A DNA stretch of 9,880 bases from Legionella genomosp. 1. Lineage in GTDB: Bacteria; Pseudomonadota; Gammaproteobacteria; Legionellales; Legionellaceae. The notes below the pieces were generated by a model. That model did no database searches, was not told the DNA's origin, and was given only the letters and a program-made list of their open reading frames with translations. This document shows, piece after piece, positions 1 through 5,370 of this stretch. Position 1 is the stretch's first letter. Each line of letters opens with the position of its first letter. The stretch covers positions 1 through 9,880 of the forward strand of contig CAMDBQ010000037.1 of the NCBI GenBank assembly GCA_945889365.1, given 5' to 3'. The position numbers were made by a program, and so were the translations under genes.

Positions 1-1
1 A

Positions 2-217
2 AGTGCAGTCACTTGTTTCAATGGATTTATTTCAACGCTGGAAAAATACAAATCTTACATCGTCAATTACTTTAAAAAGCGAAAAAACAGCGGCTTTGTT
101 GAGGGAATGAATAATAAAATTAAAGTAGCCAAAAGACGATGCTACGGATTCTCGGCTGTTAAAACTATTTTTCAGCGCCTGTTTCTCGACTTTCAGGGGT
201 TCGAAATTTACGCATGA
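2..217 (+). CDS. ISL3-family transposase, C-terminal fragment (5' end outside window)
   Basis: The frame is open from the first bases of the window to TGA at 215-217 and gives about 71 residues. The stretch SGFVEGMNNKIKVAKRRCYG followed by FQRLFLDFQGF matches the conserved end of the DDE domain of ISL3 transposases, where the Glu in VEGMNNKIK is the last catalytic acidic residue. The protein would cut and join the ends of its own element. Its C-terminus looks normal and uninterrupted, so the copy could be intact, but most of the gene lies outside the window and activity cannot be judged. Confidence 0.85.
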   Translation, partial: SAVTCFNGFISTLEKYKSYIVNYFKKRKNSGFVEGMNNKIKVAKRRCYGFSAVKTIFQRLFLDFQGFEIYA

Positions 218-225
218 TTAATTTC

Positions 226-245
226 TACAGATGCGCAGAAGAGCC
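226..245. repeat. Probable right terminal inverted repeat of the ISL3 element
   Basis: The sequence TACAGATGCGCAGAAGAGCC lies just after the transposase stop codon, and its outer end reads GGCTCTTCTGCG in the inward direction. This fits ISL3-type ends. The inner limit is uncertain because the left repeat is not in the window. Confidence 0.6.
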
Positions 246-311
246 AGGTGTGTTTAGTGGTAATTATAGAACATGTTTGGCAAAATGCACGCGTTAATGA
301 TTGATTATCGC

Positions 312-339
312 TTGATATGTCCAATTTATGATCTACAAT
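312..339 (+). promoter_or_regulatory. Sigma-70-type promoter for the L,D-transpeptidase gene
   Basis: A -35 box TTGATA (312-317, 5 of 6 consensus bases) is separated by 16 bp from a -10 box TACAAT (334-339, 5 of 6). Transcription would start near 346, about 28 nt before the ATG. A ribosome binding site AGGA (363-366) stands 7 nt before the start at 374. The control region is therefore intact although the gene behind it is broken. Confidence 0.6.
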
Positions 340-373
340 TACACTGTACTGGATCACATTATAGGACATTATC

Positions 374-844
374 ATGGACGAAAAAAAATCATCCCATAGT
401 CTACGTTGTTTTTTAGTTATCTTGACGTCGAGTCTGTATTTGCTTGCGGAAGTTGCGAGTGCGAATCAATTTGTTTTTAGTCCCAGAACATTGCAATGGA
501 AAGCCATCAACTCGAGTGGCAAGGTTGTTCGCACAGGACATGGTTCTGCTGGCCGATCGTATTGACCTGATATCCGTCGATCGTGCAGAACGCCTACGGT
601 AACATTCCATGTGATAAGCAAAGGCGGCCCGGGTTGCCGTTCCAGCCGTTACCCTGTAGGAAAGGGCGGCGCGCCGATGCCATATTGCATGTTTTTTAGT
701 AAGTATTATGCCGTACATGGATCAAATGATGTGCCCAATCGAAACGCAAGTCACGGCTGTATTCGCGTGCCTACGAGTGATGCGCATTGGTTGTCGAATA
801 ATTTTATGTACGTGGGAACAACGGTGGTGATTAAGTCATATTAG
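374..844 (+). pseudogene. L,D-transpeptidase (YkuD/EnhA-like), interrupted by an in-frame TGA
   Basis: Reading one frame from ATG 374 to TAG 842-844 gives an exported L,D-transpeptidase of about 156 residues, the enzyme type that makes 3-3 peptidoglycan cross-links or anchors proteins to the wall. It has a signal peptide (residues 1-30, cleavage after ASA). The catalytic motif HGSNDVPN...SHGCIRV is intact, with the nucleophilic Cys in SHGC. A TGA at 563-565 splits the frame. It sits in GRSY*PDIRRSC, where from memory relatives of the Legionella EnhA group have YCPDI, so one base change from TGC or TGT explains it. Soon after, TPTVTF replaces the usual TPTGxF, so a conserved Gly has become Val. 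Two changes at conserved sites favour a recently decayed gene over a sequencing error. Both halves are in the same frame, so this is not a frameshift. The downstream half has only a GTG (611) without a ribosome binding site and would lack a signal peptide. Confidence 0.8.
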
Positions 845-869
845 TAGGGCGCGCGCCATGTGCCCCTAC
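844..869. repeat. Palindrome between converging genes; possible bidirectional terminator or interspersed repeat
   Basis: GTAGGG (844-849) pairs with CCCTAC (864-869), with a GC-rich middle. It fills almost all of the 28-nt gap between the transpeptidase stop and the erpA stop. No run of T follows on either strand, so it is a poor intrinsic terminator by the textbook rule. A GTAGGG...CCCTAC hairpin at gene ends could equally be a dispersed palindromic repeat. Confidence 0.5.
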
Positions 870-872
870 AAT

Positions 873-1259
873 TTACTCATCATCATCAATACTAAACGAA
901 GATCCACATCCACACGTGGTTTTCGCATTTGGATTTGAAATTCTAAATTGTTCTTCTAGTCCTGATGTGAAATCAATTTCAGCACCTTGCAGATATTGAA
1001 AACTCATGGAGTCAACCAATAATTTTACGGTTGATTTGCCGTCTGAGCAGCGTTGTTCGATGACGGTGTCATCTTCTTGAATCTTTTTATCAAATGTAAA
1101 ACCATATTGAAATCCTGAACAGCCACCGCCGGTGATATACACACGCAAGTTAAGTTCGGGATCGTCTTCTTCAGCAATCAAGGCGGCAACTTTATCAGCC
1201 GCGTTGACGGAAAAAGTGACGTGTGTTGCTGCTGCGGGTGAAGCATTAATTGAGGCCAT
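873..1259 (-). CDS. erpA: A-type iron-sulfur cluster carrier ErpA
   Basis: This 128-residue cytosolic protein receives Fe-S clusters from the assembly scaffold and hands them to target enzymes, in E. coli including the isoprenoid enzymes IspG and IspH. The three cluster-binding cysteines of the family are present: C47 in TGGGCSGFQYGF and C116/C118 in TTCGCGSSF. The LRVYITGGGCSGF block is close to E. coli ErpA rather than IscA or SufA. It is slightly longer than the E. coli protein (114 residues) because of a longer N-terminus, a few extra residues around position 71 (with an additional Cys) and an acidic DDDE tail. The ATG at 1259 is preceded by GGAG at good spacing. mnmA ends 48 nt upstream on the same strand, so the two may be co-transcribed. 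Confidence 0.93.
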   Translation of the reverse strand: MASINASPAAATHVTFSVNAADKVAALIAEEDDPELNLRVYITGGGCSGFQYGFTFDKKIQEDDTVIEQRCSDGKSTVKLLVDSMSFQYLQGAEIDFTSGLEEQFRISNPNAKTTCGCGSSFSIDDDE

Positions 1260-1296
1260 GATAACTCCAGTTTTTGTCGGTTTTGGTCACATGACA

Positions 1297-1302
1297 AGTA
1301 TA
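1297..1302 (-). promoter_or_regulatory. Possible -10 box for erpA
   Basis: TATACT (minus strand) lies in the short gap and mnmA tail upstream of erpA and matches 5 of 6 consensus bases. No convincing -35 box stands 16-18 bp upstream. It would give erpA its own promoter in addition to read-through from mnmA. This is weak evidence only. Confidence 0.25.
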
Positions 1303-1307
1303 CACGA

Positions 1308-2402
1308 TTAGCGAATAATTTGCTCGATTGTGGCACCACCCAAACATTGGTTTTTGTCATAAAATACAATGTATTGGCCAGGTGTTACAGCGCGCTGCAT
1401 GCTTGAAAACAAAACGCAGTGCTGATTATTGTTGTCCATCGGTGAAATAACACAGGCTTGATCTGCTTGACGATAGCGCGTTTTAGCATGACACGTCATG
1501 GGAAATGCATCTTCAGAACAGTCTTTTAACCAATGAATGTTTCCGCACATGAGTCCTTGTGAATACAGCATAGGGTGATGATTCCCTTGTGCTACGATTA
1601 ATGTATTCGTATTCGTGTCTTTATCAACCACATACCAAGGATTTTCACTGCCTTCACGCGTACCACCAATACCTAAACCCTGTCGTTGGCCTAAGGTATA
1701 AAACATTAACCCATCGTGGCCTCCCAAAATTTCGCCCTGCGCACTGTGCATCTCACCCGGTTTTGCGAGCATGAATTCATTCAAAAACGCTTTGAAACGT
1801 TTTTCGCCAATAAAACAAATGCCGGTGGAATCTTTTTTAGCATGGGTAACCAGTCCAAGCTCTTCGGCAATTTTTCGAACGTCGGTTTTTAGGATTTCAC
1901 CGAGAGGAAACAAGGTTTTGGCTAGTGCTGCGGGCTCGACGGCATGTAAAAAATAGCTCTGATCTTTATCTCGATCTTTGCCTTTATACAGTGCACCAAC
2001 CCCATCAGTAACCGCAACACGTGCATAATGACCGGTTGCAATAAAATCAGCGCCTAATGACAGAGCATGATTGAGAAACGCATTGAATTTTATTTCTTTA
2101 TTGCACAGGACATCCGGGTTGGGGGTGCGTGCTTGCTCATATTCACTAAGAAAATGGCTGAAAACACGATCCCAGTATTCTTCTGAAAAATTAACACTAT
2201 GCAATGGCAAGCCCAGTTGATCACAAACTGCCTGCGCATCGGCTAGATCTTCAGCAGCAGCACAATAACCGTCTGTGTCATCCTGCTCCCAATTTTTCAT
2301 GAACAGGCCTTCAACCTCATAACCCTGCTCGCGTAATAAATACGCCGCTACAGAGGAGTCTACGCCGCCAGACATGCCAACAATGACTTTTGTTTTTTTC
2401 AT
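1308..2402 (-). CDS. mnmA: tRNA-specific 2-thiouridylase MnmA
   Basis: MnmA (364 residues) activates U34 of the Lys, Glu and Gln tRNAs with ATP and installs sulfur at C2, taking it from the Tus relay or a cysteine desulfurase. The PP-loop SGGVDSS is at residues 11-17. The two catalytic cysteines are C100 (NPDVLCNKEIKF) and C196 (DSTGICFIGEKRF). The tRNA-binding region HTLGQR-like (YTLGQRQGLGIGGT) and the C-terminal barrel ending GGATIEQIIR complete the family pattern, and the length matches E. coli (368). I chose the ATG at 2402. A TTG three codons upstream (2411) is in frame but has no better ribosome binding site, and the family normally begins a few residues before KVIVGMSGG. It is followed by erpA on the same strand. 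Confidence 0.95.
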   Translation of the reverse strand: MKKTKVIVGMSGGVDSSVAAYLLREQGYEVEGLFMKNWEQDDTDGYCAAAEDLADAQAVCDQLGLPLHSVNFSEEYWDRVFSHFLSEYEQARTPNPDVLCNKEIKFNAFLNHALSLGADFIATGHYARVAVTDGVGALYKGKDRDKDQSYFLHAVEPAALAKTLFPLGEILKTDVRKIAEELGLVTHAKKDSTGICFIGEKRFKAFLNEFMLAKPGEMHSAQGEILGGHDGLMFYTLGQRQGLGIGGTREGSENPWYVVDKDTNTNTLIVAQGNHHPMLYSQGLMCGNIHWLKDCSEDAFPMTCHAKTRYRQADQACVISPMDNNNQHCVLFSSMQRAVTPGQYIVFYDKNQCLGGATIEQIIR

Positions 2403-2450
2403 GGGATTCAACAGGTATTAAAAATGGGTATTTTACTCTAAATTTGCCCA

Positions 2451-2469
2451 ATCGACCAGCTTTGTCGAT
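2451..2469. repeat. Small dyad in the mnmA/methyltransferase divergent region
   Basis: ATCGAC (2451-2456) and GTCGAT (2464-2469) form a 6-bp inverted repeat with a 7-base spacer, upstream of the predicted promoter for the biosynthetic operon. It could be an operator half-site pair or chance. Nothing else supports a regulator here. Confidence 0.3.
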
Positions 2470-2479
2470 CCCACCATGC

Positions 2480-2508
2480 TTGCGGGCTAGGGTGATTCTC
2501 TTTATGAT
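2480..2508 (+). promoter_or_regulatory. Candidate promoter of the polyketide operon
   Basis: TATGAT (2503-2508, 5 of 6 bases) is preceded, with a 17-bp spacer, by TTGCGG (2480-2485, which keeps only the TTG). Transcription would begin near 2515, inside the small palindrome GCCTA-TCAA-TAGGC (2512-2525). It would serve the methyltransferase, oxidoreductase and polyketide synthase genes as one transcript. Confidence 0.4.
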
Positions 2509-2511
2509 GCA

Positions 2512-2525
2512 GCCTATCAATAGGC
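2512..2525 (+). promoter_or_regulatory. Short palindrome at the 5' end of the polyketide operon transcript
   Basis: GCCTA and TAGGC are separated by TCAA, a 5-bp stem with a 4-base loop (or a 6-bp dyad with a 2-base spacer). It sits just upstream of the ribosome binding site AAGG (2529-2532). It may be an operator overlapping the transcription start, or a 5' mRNA hairpin. Its role is unknown. Confidence 0.3.
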
Positions 2526-2543
2526 ATTAAGGTCTTACCATAG

Positions 2544-3227
2544 ATGAAGGCACGTTCAAAGGAAAAGGAGTTAATCGATCTAGGCCCTGATTTTTATACT
2601 CCTGATGAATATGCCGAATGTTTGAAAATCTTGTTTGAAGTTAACAAGCTGATGGGATTTTTTAATAGCACGGTCAAGGCATTAAAACAATTTCCAATTG
2701 ATTCTTCTTTAGTTGATATTGGATGCGGTGGAGGGTTGTTTTTACTGCATTTAAGTCAATCCTATCCTCACATGTCATTATTAGGCATGGACGTTTCTGA
2801 GGCGGCGATTGAACAGGCACAACATGAGTTAATGCGCTGGAAAACAAAAAACACTCAATTTGAATTACAAAACCAATTGGCGCTCGAACTGCCTAAAAAC
2901 AGCGTTGATATTGTTTTAACCACACTGGTCTGTCATCACATTGATGATGACGATTTGGTTGGATTTTTACAAAACGCACACCAAGCCGCACGCAGGGCTG
3001 TAATCATCAATGACTTACACCGCCATCCGATTGCATACTGGTTTTATAAATACACCAGTCCCATTTTGTTTCGCAATCGATTAATCACACACGATGGCCT
3101 GGTTTCAATCCAACGTAGCTTTACGCGTGCAGAATTAACGTGTGTATTGAAAAAAGCTAACATCACTAATTATCAAATTAAATGGGGATTTCCATTCCGC
3201 TGGCAGGTAATTTTATGGAAGAGCTAG
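2544..3227 (+). CDS. Class I SAM-dependent methyltransferase of the polyketide cluster
   Basis: A 227-residue soluble protein with the Rossmann-type SAM-binding motif I LVDIGCGGG (residues 56-64), the acidic residue that contacts the SAM ribose (D83 in LLGMDVS) and the motif IV/V region DIVLTTLVCHHIDDDDL. The C-terminal part (NDLHRHPIAYW, then THDGLVSIQRSFT) resembles methyltransferases found next to type III polyketide synthases. It probably methylates a hydroxyl or ring carbon of the polyketide product, as SrsB does in the Streptomyces phenolic-lipid cluster. The substrate is inferred from context. It is the first gene of a three-gene operon and overlaps the next gene by 13 nt. The ATG at 2544 is preceded by AAGG at 11-nt spacing. 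Confidence 0.85.
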   Translation: MKARSKEKELIDLGPDFYTPDEYAECLKILFEVNKLMGFFNSTVKALKQFPIDSSLVDIGCGGGLFLLHLSQSYPHMSLLGMDVSEAAIEQAQHELMRWKTKNTQFELQNQLALELPKNSVDIVLTTLVCHHIDDDDLVGFLQNAHQAARRAVIINDLHRHPIAYWFYKYTSPILFRNRLITHDGLVSIQRSFTRAELTCVLKKANITNYQIKWGFPFRWQVILWKS

Positions 3228-4213
3228 TTATTATTGGGGGTGGGGTGGCTGGGCTCAGTGGCTTGAATGCGTTGCTTGATAACCATATTTCACCGCTTTT
3301 ACTCGAAGCCTCAACCATTGGCACGCCTAAAATGTGTGGCGAATTTTTAGCGCCTCCGGTCATGGATCAATTAAAAAAATGGGGCATTGGTCCGATGCAA
3401 TCGATAAAACAAGCACGCTTTAATGATTTGCAATGTTCTTTTCCACGCGAAGCAGGTGGATACTCCAGGCATGATGCCGAAATTGAATTAGCAGCTCGCG
3501 CGAAAAAGCTCGGCGGACGCATCATTGAGCAATCACCGATCCAAACCATTATCCCTGCAACACAGAATTCCCCCTATATTTTGCACCTAAATTCAGGTGA
3601 AACCATAGAGGCTCGTGATGTGATCTTTGCCTCTGGTAAATTTTCACAAACTGCAGCGACATCGACCTATGTGGGTTTTAAAACCTATATTCCACAAGTT
3701 ATCCAGTCCGAAACACTGTTGATGTTTAGTTTGGCCGGCGGCTATTTAGGGATTGTGCCGGTGACGGATGACATGAGTAATCTAACGTGTTTGGTTAGGC
3801 GAGACGAGGTTGAGAAAGCAGGATCGTGTAAAGCGTTTTTGGAATCAATTCATCCGTCTTTGGGAGCGAAGACGGGGTGGTTAGAAGGCCCAGCCCCAAC
3901 CTTTAGCCCAAAAACCATTCCAAACTGGCCACATGCTTATTGGATTGGCGACGCCTTTGCCAGTATTCATCCAGCGATTGGATACGGGTTTGCTCATAGT
4001 ATCATTAGCGCCCTACTAGCGGTGGAGTATTATCTAAAACAAGATCCAGTCGGTTATCATCAAGCGCTAAAAAAACTGATGCGACCCAAACGTATCATCG
4101 GAAAAACAATGCATCACTTATTACAAAAACCAAGATTATGCAGCGTTGTTTCACCTATATTTGAAAGAAACCCCTGGATTACTCATCAATTATTAAGCAC
4201 ACTAGGTTACTAA
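3215..4213 (+). CDS. FAD-dependent oxidoreductase (geranylgeranyl reductase / aromatic hydroxylase type)
   Basis: A 332-residue flavoprotein with an N-terminal dinucleotide-binding motif VIIGGGVAGLSG (Gly at 8, 10 and 13), followed by the acidic LLLEAS that ends the second strand, and the second FAD motif WIGDAFASIHPAIGYGFAHS (Asp at 246). This layout fits group A flavin monooxygenases and geranylgeranyl-reductase-like enzymes. Beside a type III polyketide synthase it may hydroxylate or oxidise the aromatic product, as SrsC does for alkylresorcinols, but reduction of a chain is also possible. I chose ATG 3215 over an in-frame ATG at 3182 because it starts directly before the FAD motif and has AGGT (3205-3208) 6 nt upstream. 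The earlier start adds 11 residues of no family character inside the methyltransferase gene. The ATG overlaps the methyltransferase end, and the polyketide synthase begins 2 nt after the stop. Confidence 0.85.
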   Translation: MEELVIIGGGVAGLSGLNALLDNHISPLLLEASTIGTPKMCGEFLAPPVMDQLKKWGIGPMQSIKQARFNDLQCSFPREAGGYSRHDAEIELAARAKKLGGRIIEQSPIQTIIPATQNSPYILHLNSGETIEARDVIFASGKFSQTAATSTYVGFKTYIPQVIQSETLLMFSLAGGYLGIVPVTDDMSNLTCLVRRDEVEKAGSCKAFLESIHPSLGAKTGWLEGPAPTFSPKTIPNWPHAYWIGDAFASIHPAIGYGFAHSIISALLAVEYYLKQDPVGYHQALKKLMRPKRIIGKTMHHLLQKPRLCSVVSPIFERNPWITHQLLSTLGY

Positions 4214-4215
4214 AA

Positions 4216-5370
4216 ATGCAATCAGCAATCACCGCAATTGGAATCGCAAACCCACCTTACAGACGTGCTCAGCATGAAGTTGCTGAATTAATCGCCGATG
4301 GGTTTCATTTAAATCCTGTACAAAAAAAAATATTAAAACGAATCTACACATCCTCAGGAATCGAACAGCGGCATAGCGTATTAATCGATTATTCTAAAGA
4401 ACCGGGTGAATTTGAATTTTTCCCCAACGATCCAGCAGCTGATTTTCCAACGACAGCGCAACGGATGGCGGTATATAAAGCCAATGCACTAGCCCTGGCA
4501 TTAGCGGCCATTGATGACTGCTTATCCGAGCCGCGACCGTTAGGGGGTGTTGCAGATGGTGAAACACGCCCTAACGGTCGCGGCTCGGATAGATCCAAAG
4601 TAGACATCACTCACGTCATTACCGTCAGTTGCACTGGCATGTACGCGCCCGGAATTGATATAGAAATCGTTCAACACTTGAATCTTGCCCCATCAACCCA
4701 ACGTACATCCATTAATTTCATGGGTTGTTATGGTGCGTTCAACGGCATGAAAGTTGCCGATTCAATATGCAAAGCAGATCCCAATGCGTCTGTATTGCTG
4801 GTTTGCGTAGAACTTTGCTCAATCCACATTCAAAAAAGCTTTACCCTTGATAACATCATATCAAACGCCATTTTTGCAGATGGCGCTGCTGCTGTGTTAA
4901 TTCAGGCGCAGCCCACTAACCAACCCCACCTGAGTTTTGAATCGTTTTATTGCGACATCATGCCTCAAACCAGTCAAGAGATGGCGTGGCATATTGGTGA
5001 TTCGGGGTTTGATATGGTACTTACAGCCTACGTGCCCGAAGCCATCAAATCTGGCATCGCTGCATTTGCTGATACATTACTGACTCAATCCCGTCTGTCA
5101 TTTAGTGATATTGATTATTTCGCGATCCACCCTGGCGGTTTGAAAATACTCCAGGCTTGCGAGACATCACTCAACATCACTCAACACGACAATCGTTTTT
5201 CTTATGATGTATTACGTCAATACGGCAACATGTCCTCCGCCACAGTAGTGTTTGTTTTAAAACAAATTTGGAATAGCTTAAGCAAGCAAGATGATAAGAA
5301 AAAAATCTTCAGCTGTGCATTTGGACCAGGATTGACATTAGAATCGATGCTACTACACGTTCGAGTTTAA
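4216..5370 (+). CDS. Type III polyketide synthase (chalcone/stilbene synthase family) with an in-frame palindromic insertion
   Basis: A 384-residue homodimeric thiolase-fold enzyme that extends an acyl-CoA starter with malonyl-CoA and cyclises the product. The catalytic triad is complete: C171 in NFMGCYGAFNG, H305 in FAIHPGG and N338 in YGNMSS, with the His-Asn spacing (33) equal to plant chalcone synthase. The C-terminal GPG loop (AFGPGLTLES) is also present. Residues 103-125 (SEPRPLGG...NGRGSD) are encoded by a 69-nt inverted repeat. Plant chalcone synthase runs directly from the helix before it to SKITHL, matching SKVDITHV here. Without the insert the protein would be about 362 residues, the usual size. 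AGGT (4204-4207) lies 8 nt before the ATG. A run of nine A occurs at 4322-4330. The stop codon overlaps that of gspK on the other strand. The starter unit and product cannot be read from the sequence. Alkylresorcinol- or alkylpyrone-type products are a guess from the neighbours. Confidence 0.92.
   Translation: MQSAITAIGIANPPYRRAQHEVAELIADGFHLNPVQKKILKRIYTSSGIEQRHSVLIDYSKEPGEFEFFPNDPAADFPTTAQRMAVYKANALALALAAIDDCLSEPRPLGGVADGETRPNGRGSDRSKVDITHVITVSCTGMYAPGIDIEIVQHLNLAPSTQRTSINFMGCYGAFNGMKVADSICKADPNASVLLVCVELCSIHIQKSFTLDNIISNAIFADGAAAVLIQAQPTNQPHLSFESFYCDIMPQTSQEMAWHIGDSGFDMVLTAYVPEAIKSGIAAFADTLLTQSRLSFSDIDYFAIHPGGLKILQACETSLNITQHDNRFSYDVLRQYGNMSSATVVFVLKQIWNSLSKQDDKKKIFSCAFGPGLTLESMLLHVRV
4523..4591. 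repeat. 29-bp near-perfect inverted repeat inside the polyketide synthase gene; probable palindromic mobile element
   Basis: The left arm (4523-4551, beginning TATCCGAGCCGCGACCG) is complementary to the right arm (4563-4591) at 28 of 29 positions, the only mismatch being G4546 against G4568. The loop is 11 nt. The 69-nt element is a multiple of three, contains no stop in the gene's frame and is also open on the opposite strand. It is rich in CpG-type GC blocks (GAGCCGCGACCG), unlike the surrounding gene. It encodes SEPRPLGG...NGRGSD, a low-complexity, Arg/Pro/Gly-rich string unlike the thiolase fold. The exact ends and any target duplication cannot be fixed without an empty-site homologue. 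Confidence 0.85.

Larger units (their letters stand above)
1..245 (+). mobile_element. 3' end of an ISL3-family insertion sequence (partial)
   Basis: The segment contains the C-terminal end of a transposase, a short non-coding tail and then a terminal repeat ending ...GCAGAAGAGCC at 245. Read from the outside this repeat is GGCTCTTCTGC, the kind of GGCTCTT-type end typical of ISL3 elements. The rest of the element and its left end lie before the window. ISL3 elements usually make 8-bp target duplications, so the bases at 246-253 (AGGTGTGT) are the expected duplicate, but the other copy is not visible. The exact right boundary is inferred from the repeat alone. Confidence 0.75.

Noticed and set aside
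563..599. Selenocysteine codon in the L,D-transpeptidase (TGA at a Cys site)
   Set aside because: The downstream sequence offers only a weak 4-bp stem (CCGT/ACGG) with a large loop, not a convincing bacterial SECIS hairpin. A second conserved residue nearby is also altered, which favours decay. No sel genes are visible in the window.
611..844. Separate small gene starting at GTG 611
   Set aside because: It has no ribosome binding site, lacks a signal peptide and is the in-frame continuation of the broken transpeptidase.
3182..3214. Longer start of the flavoprotein at 3182
   Set aside because: The extra residues come from the overlapping methyltransferase gene. The ATG at 3215 has a ribosome binding site and leads straight into the FAD motif.
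4389..4610. Minus-strand 73-residue reading frame inside the polyketide synthase
   Set aside because: It exists because the palindrome reads open on both strands. It has no ribosome binding site or family similarity that I recognise.
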